Assembly: GCA_024643585.1 (NCBI GenBank)
Contig: JAHEMP010000166.1
Span: 1 to 5,609, forward strand
DNA: 5,609 nt
Source of the DNA: Crocinitomicaceae bacterium
GTDB lineage: Bacteria; Bacteroidota; Bacteroidia; Flavobacteriales_D; Crocinitomicaceae
Reading direction: 5' to 3'
In this document: piece by piece, positions 1-5,609 of the stretch
Numbering within the stretch: the stretch's first letter is position 1
Layout of the letters: each line of letters begins with the position of its first letter
The notes under the pieces: generated by a model
What the model was told of the DNA's origin: nothing
Seen by the model: the letters and a program-made list of their open reading frames with translations, nothing else
Database searches by the model: none
Position numbers and translations under genes: made by a program

Positions 1-1
1 C

Positions 2-199
2 AATTTAAATCCAGCGCCAACAGCAGATATGGAATATTTATTTGTGGTGGACGGAGTTCAGGAAAATCTTATTTCTGACATGTTGAATGGAGGGACATGT
101 GCTCCTGTAACAGACTACACGAATTATGCGAACAGAAAATGGGTTGTAGGCAGCGGCGACGTTACAGGAATATCTTTTGATCGATGTGTTTCTTGTGCA
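2..199 (+). repeat. Repeat unit 1 (partial) of Cys-containing ~113-residue module
   Basis: This is the C-terminal 66 residues of a protein repeat whose start lies outside the window. Its last 57 residues (29-199) align without gaps to 368-538. About 30 of 57 residues are identical by hand count. Shared blocks are EYL, ENLI, CAPVTDY, YANR and CV-CA. The offset is exactly 339 bases (113 codons). Three Cys (in GGTCAPV and CVSC) match those of unit 2. Confidence 0.85.
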
Positions 200-793
200 G
201 TGCCGGATTTGGTAATTACGACAGAAATCTGTGATACTGTGGGTGTAACAACGCAAGTGAATTTAACTGGTCCTCTTTGGGGATGGAATCCTGCCTTTGG
301 ACCACAAGCCGTTAATAACGGTAATGGAACATGGACGTTTACATTATCTCCATCTCCTTCCGATTCTTTGGAGTACTTGTTGGTAAAAAATGGTGTAATG
401 GAAAATTTAATACAAGCGATGGTAGATGGTGGATCGTGCGCTCCTGTGACGGATTATGCCACTTACGCGAATCGTTTCTGGACAATTGGTGATCCAACAA
501 CATTTACCAATACTTATGGATACTGTGTAAACTGTGCTTCTCTTTCTATTTCAGAAGGTGAGTTAAACACTGTTTCTGTTTACCCAAATCCAACTAATTC
601 TGGAATTACAATTAAAAGCGAAAACAACATTGATCAAATTGTAATTTACAATATGATTGGTGAAAAGGTGAGTGAGCTTAACTTCAATGGAAAATCAACG
701 TTTATTGATATGTCTGTATTCACAGATGGAGTTTACAATATGGTTGTTTACTCAGAAGGTACAGCTTCGCACACAAAAATTATAAAGAAATAA
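2..793 (+). CDS. Secreted repeat protein with T9SS sorting tail, 5'-truncated; possible carbohydrate-binding modules
   Basis: The reading frame is open from base 2 to the TAA at 791-793 and its start lies before the window. The first in-frame ATG (29) falls inside a conserved repeat, so it is not the start. The visible 263 residues hold the end of one repeat, a complete second repeat (200-538) and a C-terminal tail from about 572 with the YPNPT motif and the DGVYNMVV...KIIKK pattern of type A T9SS sorting domains (TIGR04183/Por_Secre_tail). That tail directs export through the outer membrane and cell-surface attachment or release. The repeats are rich in Trp, Tyr and Gly, carry conserved Cys, and contain a GPLWGWNP...NGNGTWTFTL block resembling starch-binding-like beta-sandwiches. 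Carbohydrate binding is inferred, not shown. The missing N-terminal part could carry a catalytic domain such as GH16, as flavobacterial proteins with similar architecture often do, or only more repeats. The following GH16 gene supports a polysaccharide role. The sorting tail is secure; the function is uncertain. Confidence 0.88.
   Translation, partial: NLNPAPTADMEYLFVVDGVQENLISDMLNGGTCAPVTDYTNYANRKWVVGSGDVTGISFDRCVSCAVPDLVITTEICDTVGVTTQVNLTGPLWGWNPAFGPQAVNNGNGTWTFTLSPSPSDSLEYLLVKNGVMENLIQAMVDGGSCAPVTDYATYANRFWTIGDPTTFTNTYGYCVNCASLSISEGELNTVSVYPNPTNSGITIKSENNIDQIVIYNMIGEKVSELNFNGKSTFIDMSVFTDGVYNMVVYSEGTASHTKIIKK
200..538 (+). repeat. Repeat unit 2 (complete) of Cys-containing ~113-residue module
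   Basis: This is a full repeat of about 113 residues. It begins PDLVITTEICDT, passes through VNLTGPLWGWNP and NGNGTWTFTLSPSPSD, and ends CVNCA. The order of an early Cys, a strand with two Trp, a Gly/Asn-rich turn, an EYL strand, CAPVTDY and a terminal CxxC suggests a disulfide-stabilised extracellular beta-sandwich. The Trp and Tyr positions would suit sugar stacking. DNA identity with unit 1 is clearly diverged, so the duplication is old and not a recent copy. Confidence 0.85.
572..790 (+). other. T9SS type A C-terminal sorting domain of the repeat protein
   Basis: About 73 residues start at VSVYPNPTNSG. They continue through IVIYNMIGEKV and DMSVFTDGVYNMVVY and end in KIIKK. This is the usual order of a Por_Secre_tail domain: PNP motif, central IYN-hG strand, GhY strand and basic end. 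In this family it is recognised by the PorU sortase machinery and removed on export. Confidence 0.93.
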
Positions 794-814
794 AGCGCGT
801 AAATTATCCGCTAC

Positions 815-845
815 AAATGGGAGGCGAAAGTCTCCCATTTTTTTT
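815..845 (+). terminator. Rho-independent terminator with GAAA tetraloop
   Basis: The arms 815-823 (AAATGGGAG) and 832-840 (CTCCCATTT) are perfect reverse complements. A G-T wobble (824/831) and a C-G pair (825/830) extend them and close on GAAA (826-829), a GNRA tetraloop. Eight T run from 838 to 845. The hairpin lies 22 bases after the stop of the repeat-protein gene and so ends that transcript. The AAA/TTT flanks would also allow some function on the opposite strand. Its T-run ends only 11 bases before the GH16 start codon. Confidence 0.9.
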
Positions 846-856
846 AATCTAAAAAT

Positions 857-1873
857 ATGAAACTACTATTTACAATTGTTTTACTATTGTTTTCCAACTC
901 GCTTTTTGCACAATATGTTCTAGTTTGGTCTGATGAATTTTCGGGATCAGAATTGGACAATACAAAATGGTCACATGAAACTGGAGGAAATGGCTGGGGA
1001 AATAACGAATCCCAGTATTATACTACCAATTCGACCAACTTGAATGTTAGCAATGGAGAACTTTCTATCATAGCATTGCAAGAGGCGATAGGCAATAACC
1101 CATATACCTCTGCTAAAATTGTCACAAAAGACAAGTTGGAATTTCAATTTGGGAAAGTTGAAGCCAGAATTAAATGTCCAATGGGACAAGGTTTATGGCC
1201 AGCTTTTTGGATGCTGGGTGCTGATATTGACCAAGTTTCTTGGCCTATGTGCGGAGAAATAGATGTAATGGAACATGTTAATAATGAGGCTCTAACCCAT
1301 GGAACAGCACATTGGGACAATGGTGGCCATACCTATCAAGGATCACCAGTCGCGAACAATAATCCAGATGAATTTCATGTATATGCTGTTGTTTGGGATT
1401 CCACCAAAATACAATGGCTTCTCGATGGAAATATTTTTTTCGGTTTAAACATTGCCAATGGTGTCAATGGGACAAGTGAGTTTCAAAACGATTTTTACCT
1501 AATATTAAATTTAGCAGTGGGAGGTAATTGGCCAGGCTACCCAAATTCGTCAACGGTTTTTCCAGCCGAACTAAAGGTAGATTATGTTAGAATTTACAAA
1601 GATCAAAGTGAAGTTTCAGTTGAAGAAAATACACTAGTTAATTTTGAAATTTGGCCAAATCCGGCTAATAATTTTCTTAACATAGAAAATCTTAAAATAG
1701 GTGATGATAAAACAATAAAAATTCTTGATATGCAGGGTGCTGTTTGCCAGACGTTTGAAATGAATGAAATTTCTTCTCAAATTGATATTACTCAGCTAAA
1801 GCCTGGAATATACTATTTGTCATTTGAAAGCAAAGACGGAATTTTAGAAAGAGCAAAGTTTGTGAAAAACTAA
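857..1873 (+). CDS. Secreted GH16 endo-beta-glucanase (laminarinase-type) with T9SS sorting tail
   Basis: This complete 338-residue protein is predicted to hydrolyse internal beta-1,3 (or mixed beta-1,3/1,4) glucosidic bonds outside the cell. Residues 1-18 are a signal peptide ending SLFA before Gln19. Residues about 20-248 are a GH16 jelly-roll domain (PF00722). It contains NNESQYYT, the Trp-rich GLWPAFWMLG and the catalytic motif GEIDVMEH, with nucleophile Glu134, Asp136 and acid/base Glu139. NLAVGGNWPGYP and the final VDYVRIY strand also match laminarinases. The extra residue between Asp and the second Glu (ExDxxE, beta-bulge form) is that of laminarinases, not the ExDxE form of lichenases. 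Residues about 263-338 (WPNPANN...PGIYYLSF...KFVKN) are a T9SS type A tail. There is no separate carbohydrate-binding module. The ATG at 857 directly precedes the signal peptide; the leader is A-rich without a Shine-Dalgarno, usual for Bacteroidota. No promoter is recognisable in the 63-base gap. GH16 also includes agarases, carrageenases and porphyranases, but these motifs favour beta-1,3-glucan. Confidence 0.95.
   Translation: MKLLFTIVLLLFSNSLFAQYVLVWSDEFSGSELDNTKWSHETGGNGWGNNESQYYTTNSTNLNVSNGELSIIALQEAIGNNPYTSAKIVTKDKLEFQFGKVEARIKCPMGQGLWPAFWMLGADIDQVSWPMCGEIDVMEHVNNEALTHGTAHWDNGGHTYQGSPVANNNPDEFHVYAVVWDSTKIQWLLDGNIFFGLNIANGVNGTSEFQNDFYLILNLAVGGNWPGYPNSSTVFPAELKVDYVRIYKDQSEVSVEENTLVNFEIWPNPANNFLNIENLKIGDDKTIKILDMQGAVCQTFEMNEISSQIDITQLKPGIYYLSFESKDGILERAKFVKN
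1643..1870 (+). other. T9SS type A C-terminal sorting domain of the GH16 enzyme
   Basis: Residues about 263-338 follow the catalytic domain after a short acidic linker (SEVSVEENT). They show the WPNPANN motif, the IKILDMQG strand, PGIYYLSF and the basic end KFVKN. The order matches the tail of the upstream repeat protein, so both + strand products are expected to use the same export route. Confidence 0.93.
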
Positions 1874-1875
1874 TT

Positions 1876-3141
1876 TTAGTTCAAAATCAATTTTCCCCAC
1901 AGCGAAGGGTTTTGATGAAATCCTTCGTTTTCTTTGCTGTTCCATCGGAATTGTTCCTGTCGTTTGTTGGATTCGTTTCCATCGTCAATCGCAATTTCAA
2001 AACCCAAAGTTTGGTTTGTCATTGACCTACCATTGGTCAAATCGGAAAGTGCAATCCCAATTTCAATATCATATCCATTTGGCGTGTTTCTTATTGCGAA
2101 GCTACCTTTGTCAAAAGGTTTATCTTCTGAGAAATTCCAAAAATAAGGTTCATTTCCGCAATTGATTCCAATGTGATAGTCGCTTAGCAGAAACAATTTT
2201 CTTTTTGGATCTGCTTTTGGGTTTGTGGAAAATGCAATTTCAATAGCATCTCCATTCCACAGATTTCCTTTAATTTGATCGTTTATTCTTGGATGAGAAT
2301 CTTTGACTTTTACGCCTATGTACATTGAATCTAAGGAGTTTCTGACTGAAAATGAATGTTGGCCATCTAGTTCCATGAAGGAGTTGTCCCAATCATTTAA
2401 ATCACCATCAACTTCGACCGTATATTTGTTTGTTTTGATTGAAATCATTTCTTGTTTCATTTTCTCTTTAAATGGAACAATACGGATAGCGTTTATTTCG
2501 ACAGCATCCTGAGCAAAAAGTTGTATCATCAATTGTTTAATGTTTCCCGGATCACAATCAAATGCTTCAAATGGAAAGGCGGATAAAGGAATAATAACTT
2601 TTGTCCATTCTTTTGAAATTTGACCTTCTGGCGCGAAACTTTTATTAAATCCGGTCCAAGCCTGGCCACCAGCATAATCTTCCAAACAAAAAGCCCATGG
2701 CAAATTCGTTAAGACTTTATCTTTCGAACGAATTTCCATTTCGATTGCGGCACAAGCTAAAATTTGCCCCATATCTTTTGAACTCCAAAAATCCCAACCA
2801 AAACCAATACCCACCCAATCACAGCTTTCTTGATCTTTGTTCCATTTTAATTTTAGATAGGTATCTTTTGTATCTTGATTAATAGTAAGATCCACGCATT
2901 CTCTTCCTTCCGTGCTCCAAACCTCATCCGACATTTGATTTTCAAATATTGTTAATTGGGTAAAACCATTGATGGAGGCTGTTAAATCTTTTTCATAATA
3001 ATCGTAAAGTCCTTGTCTTTGAAAAAGTCTTTGTTTTTCAATATTTACTTCATCCAATTCCTGATATCTAGTAGTATCCTGAGACAATACATCCAGAGAT
3101 ATGGCAAAAAGAAAAATAAGTATGCTTATTTTTTTTATCAT
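1876..3141 (-). CDS. Exported glycan-binding protein: galactose-binding-like domain plus C-terminal CBM9 domain
   Basis: This 421-residue protein has no catalytic motif that I recognise. Residues 1-20 form a signal peptide (MIKK basic start, hydrophobic core, VLS before Gln21). There is no lipobox Cys and no T9SS tail. Residues about 60-224 look like a CBM11/CIA30-type beta-sandwich, with CDWVGIGFGWDFW, the EWTKVIIPLSAF strand and a closing INAIRIVPF strand. Residues about 238-421 match a CBM9-type domain (PF06452 family). Its markers are VDGDLNDWDNS, YIGVKVKDSHP, WNGDAIEIAF, GYDIEIGIALSDL and the final PSLWGKLIL strand. Members of this family bind sugar chain ends or occur in outer-membrane glycan systems. 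The segment QELDEVNIEKQRL just after the signal peptide resembles a TonB box. The start overlaps the previous stop by 4 bp (ATGA), suggesting translational coupling to the lipoprotein. Location is uncertain: periplasmic, or held at the outer membrane by its partners. Domain calls are by motif; the substrate is inferred from the neighbouring GH16. Confidence 0.88.
   Translation of the reverse strand: MIKKISILIFLFAISLDVLSQDTTRYQELDEVNIEKQRLFQRQGLYDYYEKDLTASINGFTQLTIFENQMSDEVWSTEGRECVDLTINQDTKDTYLKLKWNKDQESCDWVGIGFGWDFWSSKDMGQILACAAIEMEIRSKDKVLTNLPWAFCLEDYAGGQAWTGFNKSFAPEGQISKEWTKVIIPLSAFPFEAFDCDPGNIKQLMIQLFAQDAVEINAIRIVPFKEKMKQEMISIKTNKYTVEVDGDLNDWDNSFMELDGQHSFSVRNSLDSMYIGVKVKDSHPRINDQIKGNLWNGDAIEIAFSTNPKADPKRKLFLLSDYHIGINCGNEPYFWNFSEDKPFDKGSFAIRNTPNGYDIEIGIALSDLTNGRSMTNQTLGFEIAIDDGNESNKRQEQFRWNSKENEGFHQNPSLWGKLILN
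3138..3141 (-). other. ATGA stop/start overlap (translational coupling)
   Basis: On the minus strand the lipoprotein gene ends in TGA (3140-3138) inside the ATG (3141-3139) of the CBM9 gene. No Shine-Dalgarno precedes this start: the 19 bases before it read AAAACGCGCCTCTAAATCC. Reinitiation by ribosomes finishing the lipoprotein is therefore the likely way in, giving linked amounts of the two proteins. Confidence 0.8.
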
Positions 3142-4142
3142 GGATTTAGAGGCGCGTTTTCTGTAAGTATTATGTAGTCGATTTTAGTACTCGCGTATCC
3201 AGAAACGGGATTGGCCAAGTCCAACATATTAATTTGTTGCAATTTATCTGGGTTGTGCTGTCCATTTCCATTCGGCGTCGAAGGTTGTCCATTAACCAAA
3301 CAAGGAATATCGCTGTATTTAATAGAAACTAGCTTCCATCCAGCCCAAGTAACTGGTATTTCGAAAGAATATAAGTCTTCACTTGTATTATTAAAAGCAC
3401 CATTTCCGTCATCATCTTCTTGAAATTGGAACAGTAAAAGGGTATTTTGCAATCCCGGTTCACCGTATACCATTAAATTAAAATACAAATTGTCAGGGTT
3501 TGCGGTTAAAGGATAATGCGGTGCGCCATAAGAATTTGCGTTAAAATATACGTATCCAATTAACCAATCCCAATTTACAGTTCCTGCCATATTATAATAA
3601 GAATTGCCTTGAGCTGCATTTGAATCTGTCTTTATTTGAAAGTCCATGTCGGCGCCAGACTGAATAAATGTACTCCAACCTGGATTAAAGCCTGTTTCAA
3701 AATCTGCAACTAAAAACCCTTGATTAATTTTAGGATTAATTATTTTAATAACACTTTCAAGCGTATCATTTTCGCCGTCAAAAGTTAGTTGAATCTTGCA
3801 GATTTCATTTTTAAAAATGGGGAGGTCGGTGGTGTTGCCCATCCATGTTGCAACACTAGCATCAATTGTAGATGCGGTTCCTTCAATTCTTTTTACCGCC
3901 CCTGAGGTTTGACCCGTAATTGTAATTTTCCAATCTACTATTTTAGATAATTGAGCAGCAAAAGATACAGTTTCTCCAAGTGAAAAGTCAACTGAGTCAA
4001 CATTATGAGTGAGTGGTTCGATGATGCTAAAAGCACCATATACATCGTTTAGGTTTGGTCCCTCAAATATATTTTTCTCATCTTTTCGACATGAAAATAA
4101 CACCGGCAATATGAGGAACAAGAATAGATACGACTTTTTCAT
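3138..4142 (-). CDS. Surface lipoprotein, probable glycan-binding (Ig/PKD-like plus galactose-binding-like domain)
   Basis: This 334-residue lipoprotein starts MKKSYLFLF and has a lipobox LFSC with acylated Cys18. The residues after it, RKDEK, resemble the charged lipoprotein export signals that place Bacteroidota lipoproteins on the outer face of the outer membrane. Residues about 35-137 look like an Ig/PKD-type beta domain (FSLGETVSFAA, KNEICKIQLTFDG). Residues about 141-330 form a second beta-sandwich opening FLVADFETGFNPGW. It contains VNWDWLIGYVYFNA, a loop rich in Asp and Asn (EDDDGNGAFNN) that could bind metal, WAGWKLVSIKYSDI, and the closing strand KIDYIILTE. This layout fits a surface glycan-binding protein in a polysaccharide locus, comparable in position to SusE/SusF-type proteins, though I see no sequence match to those families. 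It lies 2 bp after the barrel gene stop and overlaps the next start by 4 bp, so it is an operon member. The lipoprotein call is firm; sugar binding is inferred from fold and context. Confidence 0.87.
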   Translation of the reverse strand: MKKSYLFLFLILPVLFSCRKDEKNIFEGPNLNDVYGAFSIIEPLTHNVDSVDFSLGETVSFAAQLSKIVDWKITITGQTSGAVKRIEGTASTIDASVATWMGNTTDLPIFKNEICKIQLTFDGENDTLESVIKIINPKINQGFLVADFETGFNPGWSTFIQSGADMDFQIKTDSNAAQGNSYYNMAGTVNWDWLIGYVYFNANSYGAPHYPLTANPDNLYFNLMVYGEPGLQNTLLLFQFQEDDDGNGAFNNTSEDLYSFEIPVTWAGWKLVSIKYSDIPCLVNGQPSTPNGNGQHNPDKLQQINMLDLANPVSGYASTKIDYIILTENAPLNP

Positions 4143-4144
4143 AA

Positions 4145-5609
4145 TTAAAATTTCATATTGTAAATTATCATAAATTGATTCATTTGGTAAGGACTGAATC
4201 CATTACCATTGTTGTAATTGGTTTCGTACAAAGCAGATAAATAGATGCTTTCAGAAAAATCAAACCTCAAACCTCCAGCGACATAATTTTCATATCGATT
4301 CGCTTGAACACTTTTAAAATTGATTATTTCATCTTGACTGTTTCGAACTGGAAGCAAATCATTACCACTGCTTTCAAATTGATAAACATTTAGCAAGAAG
4401 AAAAGTTTATCCAAGATTTCAAATTCACCCTCAAGGCTCAGTGACCCCGTGGTTAATGAAACTTGCTCAAATGGAACATCACTTTCTCTTTTTGTGAATT
4501 GGTAAGAACTTCCTAGATTAAAAACTAATTCTCTTTTCCATTGAAAGAATTTTGAAACATCAACTCTGACTTGTGACTGCAATAGATTAAAGTTCTTCAA
4601 TTTGGTTGTGCCTTGTCCTCGAATTTCGTTTAAGTTGAAATACGATAAGCTTGCCGAGACTTTATCAGTTGTATCGGAATAATTCACTTTTGCAAAAAAT
4701 CCTCTCCTATTGAAGGTTGCAGTTCCATAGGGTAGAGCACTATTAAAAGTCGGATCGTTTGCGTTAATTCCAGTCGTTATTCCTTGAGAATATAAGTTTG
4801 GATCATTGTACATATCGTACATAGACAATTGTCTTTCAATTTGATCGTTTGTATATCGGTTAAAAAATGTGTTGGTTTGATTGTAGTTGAATCTCTTAGA
4901 TTGTGCGCCCACACTTCTAAAATCGGCACCATTATCCATGTAACCAACAGAAAAATCCAAGTTGAGTCTATTCAATTTCAGGTATAGTTCCGTATTTACA
5001 AAAAAGTCGCTTAGATCAACAGAATCTTCAGCCAATCCAGCTGAGGAAAGGCCACTTTCCCCTTTTATTCCGACTGTTAAATTATCATTCGATAATTTGG
5101 TATTATATGTCAAAGTATTTACCGTGTTTTTATAAGTATTTTCGCTAGCGGCTGAACCCTTTAAATCAAATACGCTAGCCGTGTTAAGGCCCAAAGTCAA
5201 ATATTTGCTTTGATCTATAATAATATTTCCTCCACCGAAAAACCTTTCAAAAATGTTAGTCAAATTCGTAGGATTTAGTCGAGTAATGAAACCATTAAAT
5301 TTAATGTTATCGATTCCTTTTGGAAAGTTTAAACCAAAATCTATAGCAGCCCCTTGCTGACGCCATGTATTGTCTTTTGTGTAAAATGATTCATAATTCA
5401 AGATATCTTCTTTCATTTTTAGTACGCCTGTACCTTGTATTTGCATATCTGAATTGTGGTTGAAAAAAGTGTATGGTGTCAATTTGTAATCAATATTTCC
5501 AATTTGGTACCGTACTATTTTTCCTGCAACACCCCTAACGTACAATTGACGGACATCGAAGGCAACATTACTGCCCCAAAATCCACCCAAATCGTTTTTA
5601 ATACGAACC
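4145..5609 (-). CDS. Outer-membrane beta-barrel protein, C-terminal part (5'-truncated at window edge)
   Basis: The frame is open on the minus strand from the window edge (first whole codons VRIKND) to the TAA at 4147-4145, giving 487 visible residues. The start is outside the window; the TTG at 5590 is an internal Leu codon. The protein is made of alternating polar/hydrophobic beta-strands separated by Asn/Asp/Gly-rich loops, for example LYVRGVAGKIVRYQIGN, LNLDFSVGYMDNG, GFFAKVNYSDTTDKVSASL and LVFNLGSSYQF. It ends in the strand FMIIYNMKF, whose terminal Phe is the usual signal for BAM-dependent barrel insertion. The first visible part (RQLYVRG...IGNIDYKLTPYTFFN) resembles porin-type barrels. 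I see no SusC/TonB receptor signature, but the plug would lie in the missing N-terminus, so a TonB-dependent receptor cannot be excluded. It is the first visible gene of a three-gene unit, with 2 bp to the lipoprotein gene, suggesting a channel or platform for the two binding proteins. The exact family is not recognised. Confidence 0.82.
   Translation of the reverse strand, partial: VRIKNDLGGFWGSNVAFDVRQLYVRGVAGKIVRYQIGNIDYKLTPYTFFNHNSDMQIQGTGVLKMKEDILNYESFYTKDNTWRQQGAAIDFGLNFPKGIDNIKFNGFITRLNPTNLTNIFERFFGGGNIIIDQSKYLTLGLNTASVFDLKGSAASENTYKNTVNTLTYNTKLSNDNLTVGIKGESGLSSAGLAEDSVDLSDFFVNTELYLKLNRLNLDFSVGYMDNGADFRSVGAQSKRFNYNQTNTFFNRYTNDQIERQLSMYDMYNDPNLYSQGITTGINANDPTFNSALPYGTATFNRRGFFAKVNYSDTTDKVSASLSYFNLNEIRGQGTTKLKNFNLLQSQVRVDVSKFFQWKRELVFNLGSSYQFTKRESDVPFEQVSLTTGSLSLEGEFEILDKLFFLLNVYQFESSGNDLLPVRNSQDEIINFKSVQANRYENYVAGGLRFDFSESIYLSALYETNYNNGNGFSPYQMNQFMIIYNMKF

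Noticed and set aside
29..31. ATG at 29 as the start of the first gene
   Set aside because: It lies within a conserved repeat (the matching codon in unit 2 is TTG for Leu), the frame is open upstream, and no signal peptide follows although the protein has a T9SS tail.
38..256. Short minus-strand frames inside the first gene and the GH16 gene (also 971-1189)
   Set aside because: They lie wholly within well-supported genes, lack signal peptides or family features, and look like antisense shadows.
1868..1881. Inverted repeat AACTA-ATTT-TAGTT spanning both stop codons, followed by a T-run on the minus strand
   Set aside because: The stem has only 5 pairs, one of them G-C, and it is made of stop codons in AT-rich DNA. 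It is too weak to call a terminator.
3129..3136. Run of eight A (coding strand) just after the CBM9 gene start, as a possible slippage or frameshift site
   Set aside because: It simply encodes the Lys-rich start of the signal peptide (MIKKI), the frame is intact, and such runs are common in AT-rich genomes.
1934..3423. Short plus-strand frames of 61-70 codons inside the minus-strand operon
   Set aside because: All are opposite clear domain-bearing coding sequence and show no recognisable protein features.
5588..5590. TTG as a possible start codon of the barrel gene
   Set aside because: The frame stays open to the window edge (VRIKND precedes it) and no signal peptide follows. It is an internal Leu codon of a truncated gene.
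4145..5609. Calling the barrel a SusC/TonB-dependent receptor
   Set aside because: Position in a polysaccharide locus suggests it, but no plug, carboxypeptidase-like domain or SusC signature is visible in the 487 residues present, and no susD follows.

Overview
This AT-rich window (5609 bases) most likely comes from a Bacteroidota genome, probably a flavobacterium. The main reasons are two proteins ending in type IX secretion (T9SS) type A sorting tails, an SPII lipoprotein with a charged surface-export-like motif after its Cys, and gene starts without Shine-Dalgarno sequences. The content is that of a polysaccharide-utilisation region, with beta-1,3-glucan (laminarin-type) the most likely substrate.

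Layout. On the + strand, bases 2-793 hold the 3' end of a secreted protein made of tandem ~113-residue Cys-containing repeats followed by a T9SS tail. A strong hairpin terminator at 815-845 follows it. Bases 857-1873 encode a complete GH16 glucanase with a signal peptide and its own T9SS tail. On the - strand, three tightly packed genes read toward the GH16 gene. They are the 3' part of an outer-membrane beta-barrel protein (4145-5609, cut by the window edge), a lipoprotein with an Ig/PKD-like domain and a galactose-binding-like domain (3138-4142), and a signal-peptide protein with a second galactose-binding-like domain and a C-terminal CBM9 domain (1876-3141). Spacing is 2 bp between the first two and a 4-bp ATGA overlap between the last two, so they are very likely one operon. 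The GH16 and CBM9 genes converge with only 2 bp between their stop codons. The window is almost entirely coding; no stretch above 300 bases lacks a gene.

Working model (inference): the T9SS-secreted GH16 enzyme and the repeat protein cut and bind beta-glucan at the cell surface. The lipoprotein and the CBM9 protein capture the fragments, and the barrel protein is their outer-membrane partner. No SusD-like gene and no recognisable TonB-dependent receptor plug is visible, though the barrel's N-terminus lies outside the window. The most interesting points are the barrel/lipoprotein/CBM9 operon as a possible non-SusCD glycan-capture system, the related-looking beta-sandwich shared by its two binding proteins, and the poorly classified repeat domain in the first gene.
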